DNA of 64,000 nt from a bacterium (lineage in GTDB: Bacteria; BMS3Abin14): positions 2,316,516-2,380,515 of the forward strand of contig CP070719.1 of the NCBI GenBank assembly GCA_020350725.1, read 5' to 3'. Position 1 is the first letter of the stretch. Each line of letters begins with the position of its first letter. The notes below the pieces were generated by a model. It worked only from the letters and a program-made list of their open reading frames with translations, had not been told where the DNA came from and made no database searches. The position numbers were made by a program, and so were the translations under genes. This document shows positions 8,442 to 17,457 of this stretch, piece after piece.

Positions 8442-9260
8442 ATGAGACCCCCGACAGGTGACTACCCTTTAAGGCTTGAGGACGAGCACATCCCCATGGT
8501 CAGATTCCAGAATGTCACCAAACGTTACGGCGACCTCGTGGTCCTGGACTCATTGGACCTGGACGTGGAGGAAGGGGAGATGGTGACCATCATCGGCCCC
8601 TCCGGGTCGGGCAAAACCACCGTGCTCCGGATGCTGATGGCCCTGGAGATGATCGACGACGGGGTCATCTATCTAGAAGGCGAACCGATGACCCATATGG
8701 TGAAGAACGGAACGTTGATCCGCGCCGACAAAAAGTATTTACGCAGACAGCGTTTGAATATCGGGATGTGTTTTCAGCATTTCAACCTTTTTCCCCACAT
8801 GACCGCCCTGGAGAACTGTATCGAGGCCCCCATCCAGGTCCTCGGCCTCAGCAAAACGGAGGCTGTGGAGCGGGCGAGAGATCTGCTCGATATGGTGGGG
8901 CTGCTGGAAAAATCCGATGAACACCCTTCCAGGTTGTCCGGCGGCCAGAAGCAGCGTGTCGCCATCGCCCGTTCACTGGCCATGCGCCCCAAGGTGATGC
9001 TGTTCGACGAGGTGACGTCCGCACTGGACCCCGAGGTGATCGGCGAGGTCACCCAGGTTATCCGCAAGCTGGTTGACAAGCACAACCTGACCATGCTGAT
9101 GGTGACCCACCAGATGGGTTTTGCCAGGGAGATCTCGGACCGGGTGTGTTTTTTCTACGACGGGAAGATAGAGGAACAGGGGGCGCCGGAACAGCTTTTT
9201 GAAAACCCTGAGAGGGAAAGGACCCAACAGTTTCTCAGCGCGGTTCTGGAGGCGACCTAG
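8442..9260 (+). CDS. ehuA: Ehu-type ABC importer ATPase
   Basis: ATP-binding subunit that powers uptake. Walker A GPSGSGKT near residue 53, Q-loop FQHFNLFPHMTALEN, ABC signature LSGGQKQRVAIARSLAM, Walker B VMLFDEVTSALDP, and the switch His in MVTHQMGFA. The N-terminal extension (MRPPTGDYPLRLEDEHIP) and the insertion GEPMTHMVKNGTLIRADKKY between Walker A and the Q-loop resemble EhuA proteins of ectoine importers. ATG at 8442 sits just after the upstream stop codon; GTG at 8436 is possible. Last gene of the importer operon. Confidence 0.88.
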   Translation: MRPPTGDYPLRLEDEHIPMVRFQNVTKRYGDLVVLDSLDLDVEEGEMVTIIGPSGSGKTTVLRMLMALEMIDDGVIYLEGEPMTHMVKNGTLIRADKKYLRRQRLNIGMCFQHFNLFPHMTALENCIEAPIQVLGLSKTEAVERARDLLDMVGLLEKSDEHPSRLSGGQKQRVAIARSLAMRPKVMLFDEVTSALDPEVIGEVTQVIRKLVDKHNLTMLMVTHQMGFAREISDRVCFFYDGKIEEQGAPEQLFENPERERTQQFLSAVLEAT

Positions 9261-9404
9261 AGACAATGGCACACATTGCTGGGCCTTGAGCAATGCCGAT
9301 AGGAGGCCGGCGCAGGGCAGGTTCGAAGGGCAGTCTCCAGTCCCTGAGTCTCTGCACCGGATGGGGATAATCCTCCGTCCCTGAAAAGGGCAAAGGGTGT
9401 CTTA

Positions 9405-9866
9405 ATGGACAGGGAACTCAGACAGGTCAGCAGATACCTCAACGAGGGGAAGGTCAAGGCAGCGAAGGACCTGTTGAGGCCTCTTCTGACAGGACATCGT
9501 GACGATCCGCACGTTTGCTGCTTTGCGGCGAGGCTGCACATCCTCACCGGAGACTTTCTGCAGGCGAAGCGTCTCGCCGAAGAGGCCTGCGCGAGGGACG
9601 ACAACCTGTTGGAAGCCCGGTATCTGCAGGCCTACTGCCACATGAGGCTCGAGGAGTATCCGGAAGCTGTCAGCGCCTACAGGCGCATAATCGCAAAAAA
9701 CCCTCACAGTGCGGTGGCCCACCTCTTCCTTGCTGACTGCCTGAGCAAGATCGGAAAAAAGGAAGATGCCATTGAAAATCTCCTGGAGGCCAGCAGACTC
9801 GACTCAGATGGCGATATCAGGGAACTCGCCCAGGGCACGATCCTCTCCCTCAAGGAATCCCTGTAA
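9405..9866 (+). CDS. Small TPR-repeat protein
   Basis: 153 residues made of about four tetratricopeptide-like helical hairpins, for example LLEARYLQAYCHMRLEEYPE and AVAHLFLADCLSKIGKKEDA with the usual A/G/Y pattern. No signal peptide or membrane segment, so a cytoplasmic scaffold or adaptor is likely. It sits between the ectoine-type importer and the sugar kinase/sucrose operon, same strand, 114 bases before the kinase, so it may be part of the sucrose transcription unit. Partner unknown. Confidence 0.75.
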   Translation: MDRELRQVSRYLNEGKVKAAKDLLRPLLTGHRDDPHVCCFAARLHILTGDFLQAKRLAEEACARDDNLLEARYLQAYCHMRLEEYPEAVSAYRRIIAKNPHSAVAHLFLADCLSKIGKKEDAIENLLEASRLDSDGDIRELAQGTILSLKESL

Positions 9867-9980
9867 ACGCACCCGCACGGAGGTTGGCAGACACATCCCC
9901 GTGCATGCGGTCGACCACCTCGTGGCCCGGGACAACCTCCTTGGAAGCATATTCTGCCGGGGAGCGGGGAGTCGGTGCCG

Positions 9981-10889
9981 ATGATCCTGTCTGTGGGTGA
10001 AATCCTTTTCGACCACTTTCCGGAATACCGGCGCGTCGGCGGGGCCCCCTTCAACTTTTCCTACCACGTGAAGAAGCTGGGCTTCCCCGTCAGGTTCATC
10101 ACCCGCGTCGGCGATGATCCCGAGGGTCGGAACCTGAAGGGCCTGCTGCGAAAGAACGGTTTCACAGAGGCAGACCTTCAGGTGGATGGACAGTATCCTA
10201 CCGGAAGCGTGGTCGTCACCCCGGCCGGCAAAGGCCTCCACTCTTTCGAGATCCTTGCCGATGTCGCTTTCGATCACCTGGAAGCCAACACCGCTGTCCT
10301 GTCGATCCTGGACCAGAGTCCGAGGCTGGTTTACTTCGGCACCCTCGTCCAGAGGACCGAACCGGGAAGGCGGTTCATGGGGAGGATCTTCTCGAGAGTA
10401 CAGGGGGAGACCCGGCTCCTGTGTGACATCAACCTGCGGCCAGGGTGCTACACCCGTGAAACGGTGGAAGAGTCCCTGAGGAGGGCCGACATCCTGAAAC
10501 TTAACATCGAGGAATTGGAGGAGATCGCCGCCATGCTCTGGAGCGATCCAGCCCCGGATCACCCCTGCCAGCGTCTGCGGGAGGAATTCGGGATCGAGCT
10601 GATCTCCCTTACCAAGGGCGAGGCCGGAAGCGAAATTTTCAGCCAGGAGGGCAGATTCACCATCGGTCCATCACCGGTGCCGGCCATGGAAGATACGGTG
10701 GGTGCCGGAGATGCCTATTCGGCCGTCCTGGCCATTGGATATCTGACGGGGTGGGATCCTGACAGGATACTGTCCGTCGCCTCCAGATTCGCCGCCGATA
10801 TATGCGGATCGGCAGGGGCCCTCCCCGAGGCGGATTCGTTCTATAATGAATACAATATACTCTTCAGAGGTGAAGGCAATGGCAGTTGA
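9981..10889 (+). CDS. PfkB-family fructokinase
   Basis: Ribokinase/PfkB-fold sugar kinase, probably phosphorylating fructose released by sucrose cleavage. N-terminal substrate motif GGAPFNFSYHVKKLG, internal DINLRPGCY, and the catalytic C-terminal motif DTVGAGDAYSAVLAIGYL, where the second Asp is the catalytic base, are all present. Length 302 residues. ATG at 9981 is preferred to GTG at 9975 by spacing from GGGGAG. Its 3' end overlaps the sucrose-phosphate synthase start by 11 bases. That coupling is the best evidence that fructose is its substrate. Confidence 0.88.
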   Translation: MILSVGEILFDHFPEYRRVGGAPFNFSYHVKKLGFPVRFITRVGDDPEGRNLKGLLRKNGFTEADLQVDGQYPTGSVVVTPAGKGLHSFEILADVAFDHLEANTAVLSILDQSPRLVYFGTLVQRTEPGRRFMGRIFSRVQGETRLLCDINLRPGCYTRETVEESLRRADILKLNIEELEEIAAMLWSDPAPDHPCQRLREEFGIELISLTKGEAGSEIFSQEGRFTIGPSPVPAMEDTVGAGDAYSAVLAIGYLTGWDPDRILSVASRFAADICGSAGALPEADSFYNEYNILFRGEGNGS

Positions 10890-13065
10890 TGGTCTTTACA
10901 TACAGATGTTCAGCATTCACGGGCTTGTCAGGCATGAAAATCCCGAGATGGGAAGGGATGCCGACACGGGCGGACAGATCAAATACGTCCTGGAGCTGTG
11001 CCGCTACCTCGCCGGCCATCGATCCGTCCGGCAGGTCGATCTGTTCACCCGTTTTATCGACGACAAGATCCTGTCGGACGATTACACTGTCCCGATCCAG
11101 GAGGTTGAAGAGGGTTTTCGCATCGTGCGCATCCAGTGCGGTGGGAAAAAGTACATGAGAAAGGAGCTGCTCTGGCCCCATCTCGACGAATACATCGACA
11201 AGACCATCAGATTCATCAAGCGTGAGAACGCCATTCCCGATGTCGTCCACGGCCATTATGCGGACGCCGGCTACGTGGCCATGCAGCTGTCCAGTTCCTT
11301 CGGGATCCCCTTCGTGTTTACCGGCCACTCCCTCGGCCGGGCCAAGAGACAGAAATTGCTCGACGATGGCCTCGAGTCGGACGAAATAGAGAGAAAATAC
11401 AGGATCGATCACCGCATAAGAGTGGAGGAGAATATCCTTCGAAACGCCGATCTCGTCATCACGAGCACTCACCAGGAGGCCGAGGAGCAGTACGGAATGT
11501 ACAGGTTCCACGAGGCTCCCCGGTACCAAGTCATCCCGCCGGGATTGGATGTCGATATCTTCTATCCCTTTTACCGTGACATGGTCGAGGAGCAGGAACG
11601 CTCTGACGTGGCCCTGCACACCAGGGCCTCCATCTTTCAGGAGCTCAACCGGTTCTTCGTCACACCCGACAAGCCCCTTATCCTGGCACTCTGCAGGCCT
11701 GACAAGCGCAAGAACATCTCCGGGCTGATCCATGCGTACGGGGAGGACAAGGAACTACAGACAATGGCCAACCTCGCCATCTACGCAGGGCTTCGAAAGG
11801 ACATCAGCGAAATGGAGGACAACGAAAGGGAGGTCCTGACAGAGATGCTGCTGCTCATGGACAAATACGATCTCTACGGAAAGATGGCCATCCCGAAAAA
11901 ACACGATTTCGAGCACGAGGTCCCCGAACTCTACAGGATAGCGGCCCAACGCAAGGGAGTGTTCGTCAATCCGGCCCTGACGGAGCCTTTCGGCCTGACC
12001 CTTCTCGAGGCGGCGGCGGTTGGCCTGCCTGTCGTGGCGACGAACGACGGAGGACCCAGGGACATCTTCGCGAACTGCGGATGCGGGCAGTTGATCGACC
12101 CGACCGATGGAAAGAAGATCGCCGCCGCCATCCGGAAAGTCCTTGCCGACGGGGAGAGGTGGGAGCGTTTCTCCAAGAACGGGATCCTGAATGTGAGGAA
12201 GCATTACACCTGGATAAGCCACACGAAGACGTACATGGAGGAGATCAACGATCTCCTCGAAGAGGCGAAAACGTCCGTGAAGCTGAGCGATATTCCCATG
12301 GACCCCATTGGAAGGAGACTCGCGGGTCTTAACCATTTCATCATCACGGACATCGACAACACCCTCATCGGCGAGGACAATTCACGGTTGGCGGAGTTTC
12401 TCGAGATCGTCAGGGAGAACCGCAGCAGGATAGGCTTCGGTGTGGCCACCGGCAGGTCTCTCGAGTCAGCAGTTCACTTTCTCAAGCAGCATAAGGTCGA
12501 AGGGCTGGACGTCATCATCTCCTCAGTCGGGTCGGAGATCTACTACGGTGCCGGCAATCAGCCTGGCATCGGATGGAGGACCCATATCTCGAACAAGTGG
12601 GACCGGAAAAGGATCAAAGGCCTCCTCGATGGCCTGCCCTTCCTCGAGTACCAGGAGGAGGCAAACCAGCGGCCCTTCAAGATCAGTTACAACATGGCAG
12701 CCGACCGGGACCACCTCGCCTCGGTCCACGACCTTCTCCTCAAGAACAAATGCCCGTACAGCCTCATCTATTCCCACCAGAAATACCTGGACATCCTCCC
12801 CTATCGCGCCTCCAAGGGCAAAGCCATTCGCTATCTCAGTTACAAATGGGAGATCCCCCTGGGCAATTTTCTGGTGTGCGGTGATTCGGGCAATGACGAG
12901 GAGATGCTCCGCGGTGAACCGAAGGCTGTCGTCGTGGGCAACTACAGCCCTGAACTGGAGAAGCTCAGGGGGCGCAGGAAAATTTTTTTCGCCACCAAAG
13001 TCAATGCAGGTGGTATTCTGGAGGCCCTCGAACATTACAATTTCCTGAAGGAAGTAAATCCCTAA
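10879..13065 (+). CDS. Sucrose-phosphate synthase/sucrose-phosphatase fusion
   Basis: Makes sucrose 6-phosphate from a nucleotide-glucose and fructose 6-phosphate, then dephosphorylates it to sucrose. Residues 1-~470 are a GT4 glycosyltransferase: sugar-acceptor loop MGRDADTGGQIKYVLEL near 25, and the nucleotide-sugar motif EPFGLTLLEAAAVGLPV near 368. From ~485 a HAD-type sucrose-phosphatase domain follows: DIDNTLIGEDN, GVATGRSLESA, and VCGDSGNDEEML near 668, giving the Asp nucleophile and metal ligands. ATG at 10879 follows AGAGGTGAAGG. Total 728 residues. It lies four bases before sucrose synthase, so synthesis and reversible cleavage are encoded together. Sucrose here is probably a compatible solute (inference). 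Confidence 0.94.
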   Translation: MAVDGLYIQMFSIHGLVRHENPEMGRDADTGGQIKYVLELCRYLAGHRSVRQVDLFTRFIDDKILSDDYTVPIQEVEEGFRIVRIQCGGKKYMRKELLWPHLDEYIDKTIRFIKRENAIPDVVHGHYADAGYVAMQLSSSFGIPFVFTGHSLGRAKRQKLLDDGLESDEIERKYRIDHRIRVEENILRNADLVITSTHQEAEEQYGMYRFHEAPRYQVIPPGLDVDIFYPFYRDMVEEQERSDVALHTRASIFQELNRFFVTPDKPLILALCRPDKRKNISGLIHAYGEDKELQTMANLAIYAGLRKDISEMEDNEREVLTEMLLLMDKYDLYGKMAIPKKHDFEHEVPELYRIAAQRKGVFVNPALTEPFGLTLLEAAAVGLPVVATNDGGPRDIFANCGCGQLIDPTDGKKIAAAIRKVLADGERWERFSKNGILNVRKHYTWISHTKTYMEEINDLLEEAKTSVKLSDIPMDPIGRRLAGLNHFIITDIDNTLIGEDNSRLAEFLEIVRENRSRIGFGVATGRSLESAVHFLKQHKVEGLDVIISSVGSEIYYGAGNQPGIGWRTHISNKWDRKRIKGLLDGLPFLEYQEEANQRPFKISYNMAADRDHLASVHDLLLKNKCPYSLIYSHQKYLDILPYRASKGKAIRYLSYKWEIPLGNFLVCGDSGNDEEMLRGEPKAVVVGNYSPELEKLRGRRKIFFATKVNAGGILEALEHYNFLKEVNP

Positions 13066-13069
13066 GACC

Positions 13070-15478
13070 ATGACACAGACCAACCTTTTGACGAGTATTA
13101 TCAACGACGAGGACCTCGGTGATTTCAGGGAATGGCTGGCCCGGCTGTCCGGCCGGGAAAAAGGCCTCTACCTGCGGAACGACGTCATCCAGATGTTCAA
13201 CAGCTACTGCGATGACGCGAAAAAGGGAGAGACTTTTCGCCGGGATTCATCGATCGCTCAGTTCCTTAAAAAGGTCCAGGTCCTTTTCCCATCCGGCGAT
13301 CACATCGTGGTAATGCGCAGACACGATATCGCACGGTATCGTTTCTTCCTCATCCGTAAGGACGGTGATTACATCGAGGAGACCACCCTGCCCCGGTTCC
13401 TGGACCTTCAGAACACCTTTGTCTGTCAGGACAGGAACGGAGACAAGCATCCCCACATCGATTTCCTGCCCTTCTACCGTTCTGCACCCTCCATCCGGGA
13501 CAGACGTTCCATCGGCGGAGGGATCCGTTTCCTCAGCCGTTACCTGAGCAGCAGGCTCTTCAGTCAGCCGGATGAATGGAATCGAAAGCTTTTCGATTTC
13601 ATGAGGATCCAGAGGATCGACGGAAGAAGCCTGATGGTCAATGAGGCCATTATCGACAATCTGGAGCTTTTCGCCGAAAGACTGCAGGGGGTCCTGGAGA
13701 AGATGAGGACCATGGATGCCGAGACCCCCTTCAGGGAAGTCGAGGCCGTTCTGGCCGAGGAGGGGTTCGAGGCGGGTTGGGGCGATACGGTGGGCCGGAT
13801 CGCCGACACGATGGGCATCCTGCTGGACCTTATTCACGAGCCGGACGACCAGCTGCTGGAGGATTTTATCTCCAGGGTGCCCATTCCCCTTATCTCCAGG
13901 ATCGCGATCATCTCACCGCACGGCTGGTTCGGCCAGACGAACACCTTCGGCAAACCGGACACGGGAGGACAGGTGATCTACATCCTCGACCAGGTCAGGG
14001 TCCTGGAAAGACATCTGAGGAAACTCCTGCGTTCCTCGGGTCTGGATGTCGAGCCCCAGATCCTGGTTCTGACCCGTCTTATCCCCGAAGCGGGCGGTAC
14101 GACCTGTGATCAGAGGCTGGAGAAGATCTTCAACACGGATAACTGCTGGATCCTCCGCGTCCCCTTCCGGGACGAACGGTTCAATATCATCAAGCACTGG
14201 ATCTCCCGCTTTCAGGTGTGGCCCTACCTGGAGAATTTCGCCGAGGACGCCGCCCACGAGTTGGTCGGCATGTTCCAGGGTTACCCGGATCTGGTCATCG
14301 GCAATTACTCCGACGGCAACCTCGTCGCCTCCCTGCTCTCGGACCGCTTCGATGCCATCCAGTGTACCATTGCCCATGCTCTGGAGAAACCGAAGTACCA
14401 CCTTTCAGACGTTTACTGGCAGGAAAAGGAAGAGGAATACAACTTCTCCATTCAGTTCACGGCGGATATCTACTCCATGAACAAGTCGGACTTCATCATC
14501 ACCAGCACCCTTCAGGAGATCGTCGGAACCGAGGATACGATGGGACAGTACGAATCGTACCAATTCTTCACCATGCCGGGCCTCTACCAGGTTCACGGCG
14601 GGGTCAACATATTCGATCCCAAATTCAACGTCATTCACCCGGGTGTCGATGAAGAGCTCTACTTCCCCTACTACCGGACGGACAGCAGGGTCCAGAGTGC
14701 GAAAGACAAGCTCGAGCACCACATCTTTCAGGAGAGTTCGGAGGACATCTTCGGCGAGCTTGAGGATGCCGACAGAAGGCCCATATTCACCATGGCCAGG
14801 TTCGACAGGATCAAGAACATCACGGGGCTCATCGAAGCCTTCGGCATCAGTGAGAAGCTGCAGGAGAGCTGTAACCTGATCTTTGCCGCGGGGACCATTC
14901 ACTCGGACAACACCACAGACTATGAAGAGAGGGGCGAGATAGAAAGAGCCCTGGATCTTATCGAACGGCACAGCCTCAACGGTCGGATACGCTGGCTCCC
15001 CAGCATCAATAAGCTCGATACCGGCGAGGCGTACCGGATCATGGCCGACCGCGGCGGACTGTTCGTCCAACCTGCCCTCTTTGAAGCCTTCGGCCTCACC
15101 ATCCTCGAGGCCATGGCGTCGGGACTGCCCACTTTTGCCCCGAAATTCGGCGGCCCCCTCGAGATCATCGAATCCGGTGTCAACGGCTTCCTCGTGGACA
15201 CCAGCCGCCCTGAGTTCATCGCGAGGGCGGTCGAGGGGTTCATCGATCGCGCCCAGGGAGACGGTGATCACTGGAAGAGAATATCGGAGAGGGGGATCGA
15301 GCGGGTCCGCGAGGGTTTCAACTGGCAGAGGTACAGCGAACGCCTCATCAACCTGACCAAGCTTTACGGCTTCTGGAGACATGCCGTTTCCGGACAGGGC
15401 AACGACGAGGTGGACCGGTACTCAGATCTGATCTACCACTTTCTGATCAGGGAGAGGGCGAAGAACCTCGCACGGTGA
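13070..15478 (+). CDS. Sucrose synthase
   Basis: Reversible GT4 enzyme: sucrose + NDP to nucleotide-glucose + fructose. The 802-residue length and the ~270-residue N-terminal regulatory region are typical. Substrate motif SPHGWFGQTNTFGKPDTGGQ starts near residue 281. AHALEKPKYHLSDVYW and FTADIYSMNKSDFIITSTLQ are hallmark sucrose synthase segments, and the donor site EAFGLTILEAMASGLPTFAP lies near 670. Starts 4 bases after the SPS/SPP stop. With the fructokinase it forms a cycle that can store or release UDP/ADP-glucose. Bacterial examples are known in a limited set of lineages, usually with exactly this SPS-kinase company. Confidence 0.95.
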   Translation: MTQTNLLTSIINDEDLGDFREWLARLSGREKGLYLRNDVIQMFNSYCDDAKKGETFRRDSSIAQFLKKVQVLFPSGDHIVVMRRHDIARYRFFLIRKDGDYIEETTLPRFLDLQNTFVCQDRNGDKHPHIDFLPFYRSAPSIRDRRSIGGGIRFLSRYLSSRLFSQPDEWNRKLFDFMRIQRIDGRSLMVNEAIIDNLELFAERLQGVLEKMRTMDAETPFREVEAVLAEEGFEAGWGDTVGRIADTMGILLDLIHEPDDQLLEDFISRVPIPLISRIAIISPHGWFGQTNTFGKPDTGGQVIYILDQVRVLERHLRKLLRSSGLDVEPQILVLTRLIPEAGGTTCDQRLEKIFNTDNCWILRVPFRDERFNIIKHWISRFQVWPYLENFAEDAAHELVGMFQGYPDLVIGNYSDGNLVASLLSDRFDAIQCTIAHALEKPKYHLSDVYWQEKEEEYNFSIQFTADIYSMNKSDFIITSTLQEIVGTEDTMGQYESYQFFTMPGLYQVHGGVNIFDPKFNVIHPGVDEELYFPYYRTDSRVQSAKDKLEHHIFQESSEDIFGELEDADRRPIFTMARFDRIKNITGLIEAFGISEKLQESCNLIFAAGTIHSDNTTDYEERGEIERALDLIERHSLNGRIRWLPSINKLDTGEAYRIMADRGGLFVQPALFEAFGLTILEAMASGLPTFAPKFGGPLEIIESGVNGFLVDTSRPEFIARAVEGFIDRAQGDGDHWKRISERGIERVREGFNWQRYSERLINLTKLYGFWRHAVSGQGNDEVDRYSDLIYHFLIRERAKNLAR

Positions 15479-15518
15479 ACCGGAAGGGCCTGTCTCCTTT
15501 CGGAAGGATATCCCCCGC

Positions 15519-16148
15519 TCAGGACAGGACGGAAGCCGAGATCCTCTTGAACCACACCAGCAGGCCCTGCATGATCATCTCCACCGCGAAGATCCCCACG
15601 ATCAAGGCCAGGATCCGGCCCATGATCTCGATGTAGCGCTCCACCAGTCTTTCGTTCCGCGGTTTGACGAAATCGTGGAGTATTTTCATGGTGATCATCA
15701 CGAGTATGCAGATGGCCACCGCAGTGAGGACGGCCATCACCGCCAGCATCCGGCTGAGCTGCTGACCGACAATGACACTGGCGCTCACGGTGGCGGGACC
15801 GACCAGAACGGGCATGGCGATGGACCCGGCAATGTGCTCGGGGGGACCCCTGAGGGCTTCAATGGCCTGGTTTCCCCTGAGCATGAAATTGATGCCGATG
15901 ATAAGAAAGATGATGCCGCCGAATATCTGGAAGGAAGCAAACTCGGCGCGGAGCAGCTCGGTGAAGACGGCATCGCCAAGAAGGGTGAAGAGGATGAAAA
16001 TTGCCGAGCTGATCATGCCGCCCCTCACCAGGACCTTCGAAAAAGTGGGGAGGTCGAGATCGCGGATGAGTTCGATCAGGTAGACCACCACCAGAAAGGG
16101 ATTGAGGAGGATCAGCAGGAGAGTCAGAGCGTTGAAAAAACCGGTCAT
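15519..16148 (-). CDS. MarC-family integral membrane protein
   Basis: 209 residues with six predicted membrane segments; begins FFNALTLLLILLNPFLVVVY and contains PVLVGPATVSASVIVGQ in the middle, as in MarC/YchE/YhgN proteins. The biochemical role of the family is unresolved; early links to multiple antibiotic resistance were not upheld. It converges on the sucrose synthase gene (40-base gap). It is separated from the upstream minus-strand genes by the left inverted repeat, so it is probably its own transcription unit. Confidence 0.88.
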   Translation of the reverse strand: MTGFFNALTLLLILLNPFLVVVYLIELIRDLDLPTFSKVLVRGGMISSAIFILFTLLGDAVFTELLRAEFASFQIFGGIIFLIIGINFMLRGNQAIEALRGPPEHIAGSIAMPVLVGPATVSASVIVGQQLSRMLAVMAVLTAVAICILVMITMKILHDFVKPRNERLVERYIEIMGRILALIVGIFAVEMIMQGLLVWFKRISASVLS

Positions 16149-16265
16149 GGTATGGGTGTCATGAAATAGGTCCCGAGTTCAGGTCCCGTGTCTATAGTCC
16201 CAGGCCGGCCCCAAGCCTGCCGAGGGTTCCAGGTGCCATGCCCCAGGTCCTCATGTGGTCCAGAG

Positions 16266-16501
16266 GCGAGGGAGGGAAAACAGCCCAAGGTTAAAGGTTC
16301 AACGGGCAACGGAAGACATCGTCCGCGTTATCGCTTTTTGAGCTCATACTGCGAACCGTGAACCGGAACCTGTCCTCCGATCCTGCATTCCCGATGCCCA
16401 ACCTCCAATATCCACTCTCCAATATCCACTCTCTAATATCTAATGTCTAATGTCTGATGTCCAATGTCCAATGTCCAATCCCAAATCTCTGCCCCATCTC
16501 C
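16266..16501 (+). repeat. Left arm of a ~230-bp inverted repeat pair
   Basis: Reads (with gaps) as the reverse complement of 18739-18960. The best part, roughly 16295-16440, includes CAACGGGCAACGGAAGACATC, GAGCTCATACTGCGAACCGT, GAACCGGAACCTGTCCTCCG and GATGCCCAACCTCCAATATC, all found inverted on the right. The inner ~100 bases are ATGTCCAATGTCTAAT-type repeats. The two arms flank exactly the FAD oxidoreductase and the Sec-rhodanese genes. No transposase lies inside. Confidence 0.85.
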
Positions 16502-16506
16502 GACAT

Positions 16507-17352
16507 CTACTCCCTGTAGTCATAGTCGCTCTGGAGGGTTTCGTCCATAAGAGCCGTGAGGCGGTCGAGGTGTTTTCTTTCCTCGTCGGACAGGCTGCGA
16601 AAGACACTCCGGGAGGGTTCATCCTCAACGATGTTGAGCATCTTGATATATCGATCGTAGGCGTTCGTCTCCAGGGCCAGGACGATGTCGAGGACCTCCT
16701 CCAGCGGCTTTCCCTCCACCCAGTGAAGGGTTCCGTCCAGATCCATTCCGCCCTCCAGGAGAGGAGGTCCGCCCTGGGCCAGGTCGGGCATATCCTGTTT
16801 TCCCGACAGGTCACGGAAAAGGTCCACCAGGGTCGCCTTGTGGCTCTCCTCCGCCTCTGCCAGGCTCTGAAACAGGGCTGAGGACCTGGAGTCGGGCACC
16901 AGACCGGAGAGGGCGAGGTAGAATTTTCTCGTGTTTTCCTCCATGGTCCAGGAGATCGCCGCCATCTCGGCGGGATTTCCCGCGGCCTCGAACTGGGAGA
17001 GCCCCGCATCTGCCGGACCGTCAGCAACCAGCCCCTCCCAGGCGTGAATGCCTCCGGACATGCTGACAACGGGATTATAGCCAAGCCTTTTCAGAACGGC
17101 CGCAGCGGCACGGCTGCGGATTCCCGAGGCTCAGTATGCGATGGTGGGCCTGGAGGGATCGATCTCGCCGGCCCTGGTCTCGAGTTCCGCCATCGGGATG
17201 AGCCGGGAACCCGGAAGGTGTCCCCTCTCGTACTCAGCGGGCTGGCGAACGTCCACCAGATTGTATTCCTCCGGTGAGTGTTCCCGGAGGAATCTGCGGA
17301 CCTGATCGGCGGACCATGCTTCGATCGGTTTGAAGTAATCGGCTATGGGCAT
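16507..17352 (-). CDS. Predicted selenoprotein: rhodanese (Sec74) fused to ferritin-like domain
   Basis: One frame from ATG at 17352 (AGGAGGAACCGCC upstream) to 16507, interrupted by a single TGA at 17133-17131. Residues 1-~115 are a rhodanese domain: YNLVDVRQPAEYERGHLPGS, then RPTIAY-TGA-ASGIRSRAAAA and SGGIHAWEG. The TGA replaces precisely the catalytic cysteine of the Y-C-xSGxRSR loop, so I read it as selenocysteine 74. A hairpin suited as a bacterial SECIS follows. Residues ~125-281 are a four-helix ferritin/rubrerythrin-like domain with MEENTRKFY, EAEESHK, ALETNAYDRY and DEERKHLDRL supplying ExxH-type diiron ligands. Likely a sulfur or selenium transfer protein coupled to an iron centre (inference). 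Alternatives are a nonsense mutation or a sequencing error; the intact downstream frame and motif placement argue against both. Confidence 0.82.
17100..17119 (-). promoter_or_regulatory. Candidate bacterial SECIS element
   Basis: On the mRNA, 11 bases after the UGA, CCGCAGC pairs perfectly with GCUGCGG around the loop CGUGCC. The apical loop starts 18 bases after the UGA, inside the usual window for bacterial SECIS elements. The loop has G as its second base, meeting the common rule of a G in the first two loop positions. The coding sequence of the rhodanese loop is compatible with this hairpin. Confidence 0.65.
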
Positions 17353-17457
17353 GGCGGTTCCTCCTCATGACTCTGGAGGGTAAAGGATACAGGATACGGA
17401 GTGTAGAATACAGTGTTAACGGGACTTCATGCCAAGCGATCTTCTCCTGACCTCCGG

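Noticed and set aside
17131..17133. Reading the TGA as an ordinary stop, giving a broken rhodanese and a separate ferritin-like gene
   Set aside because: The frame, domain continuity and exact placement at the catalytic Cys fit selenocysteine better; the second part has no ribosome-binding site at its first Met (17061).
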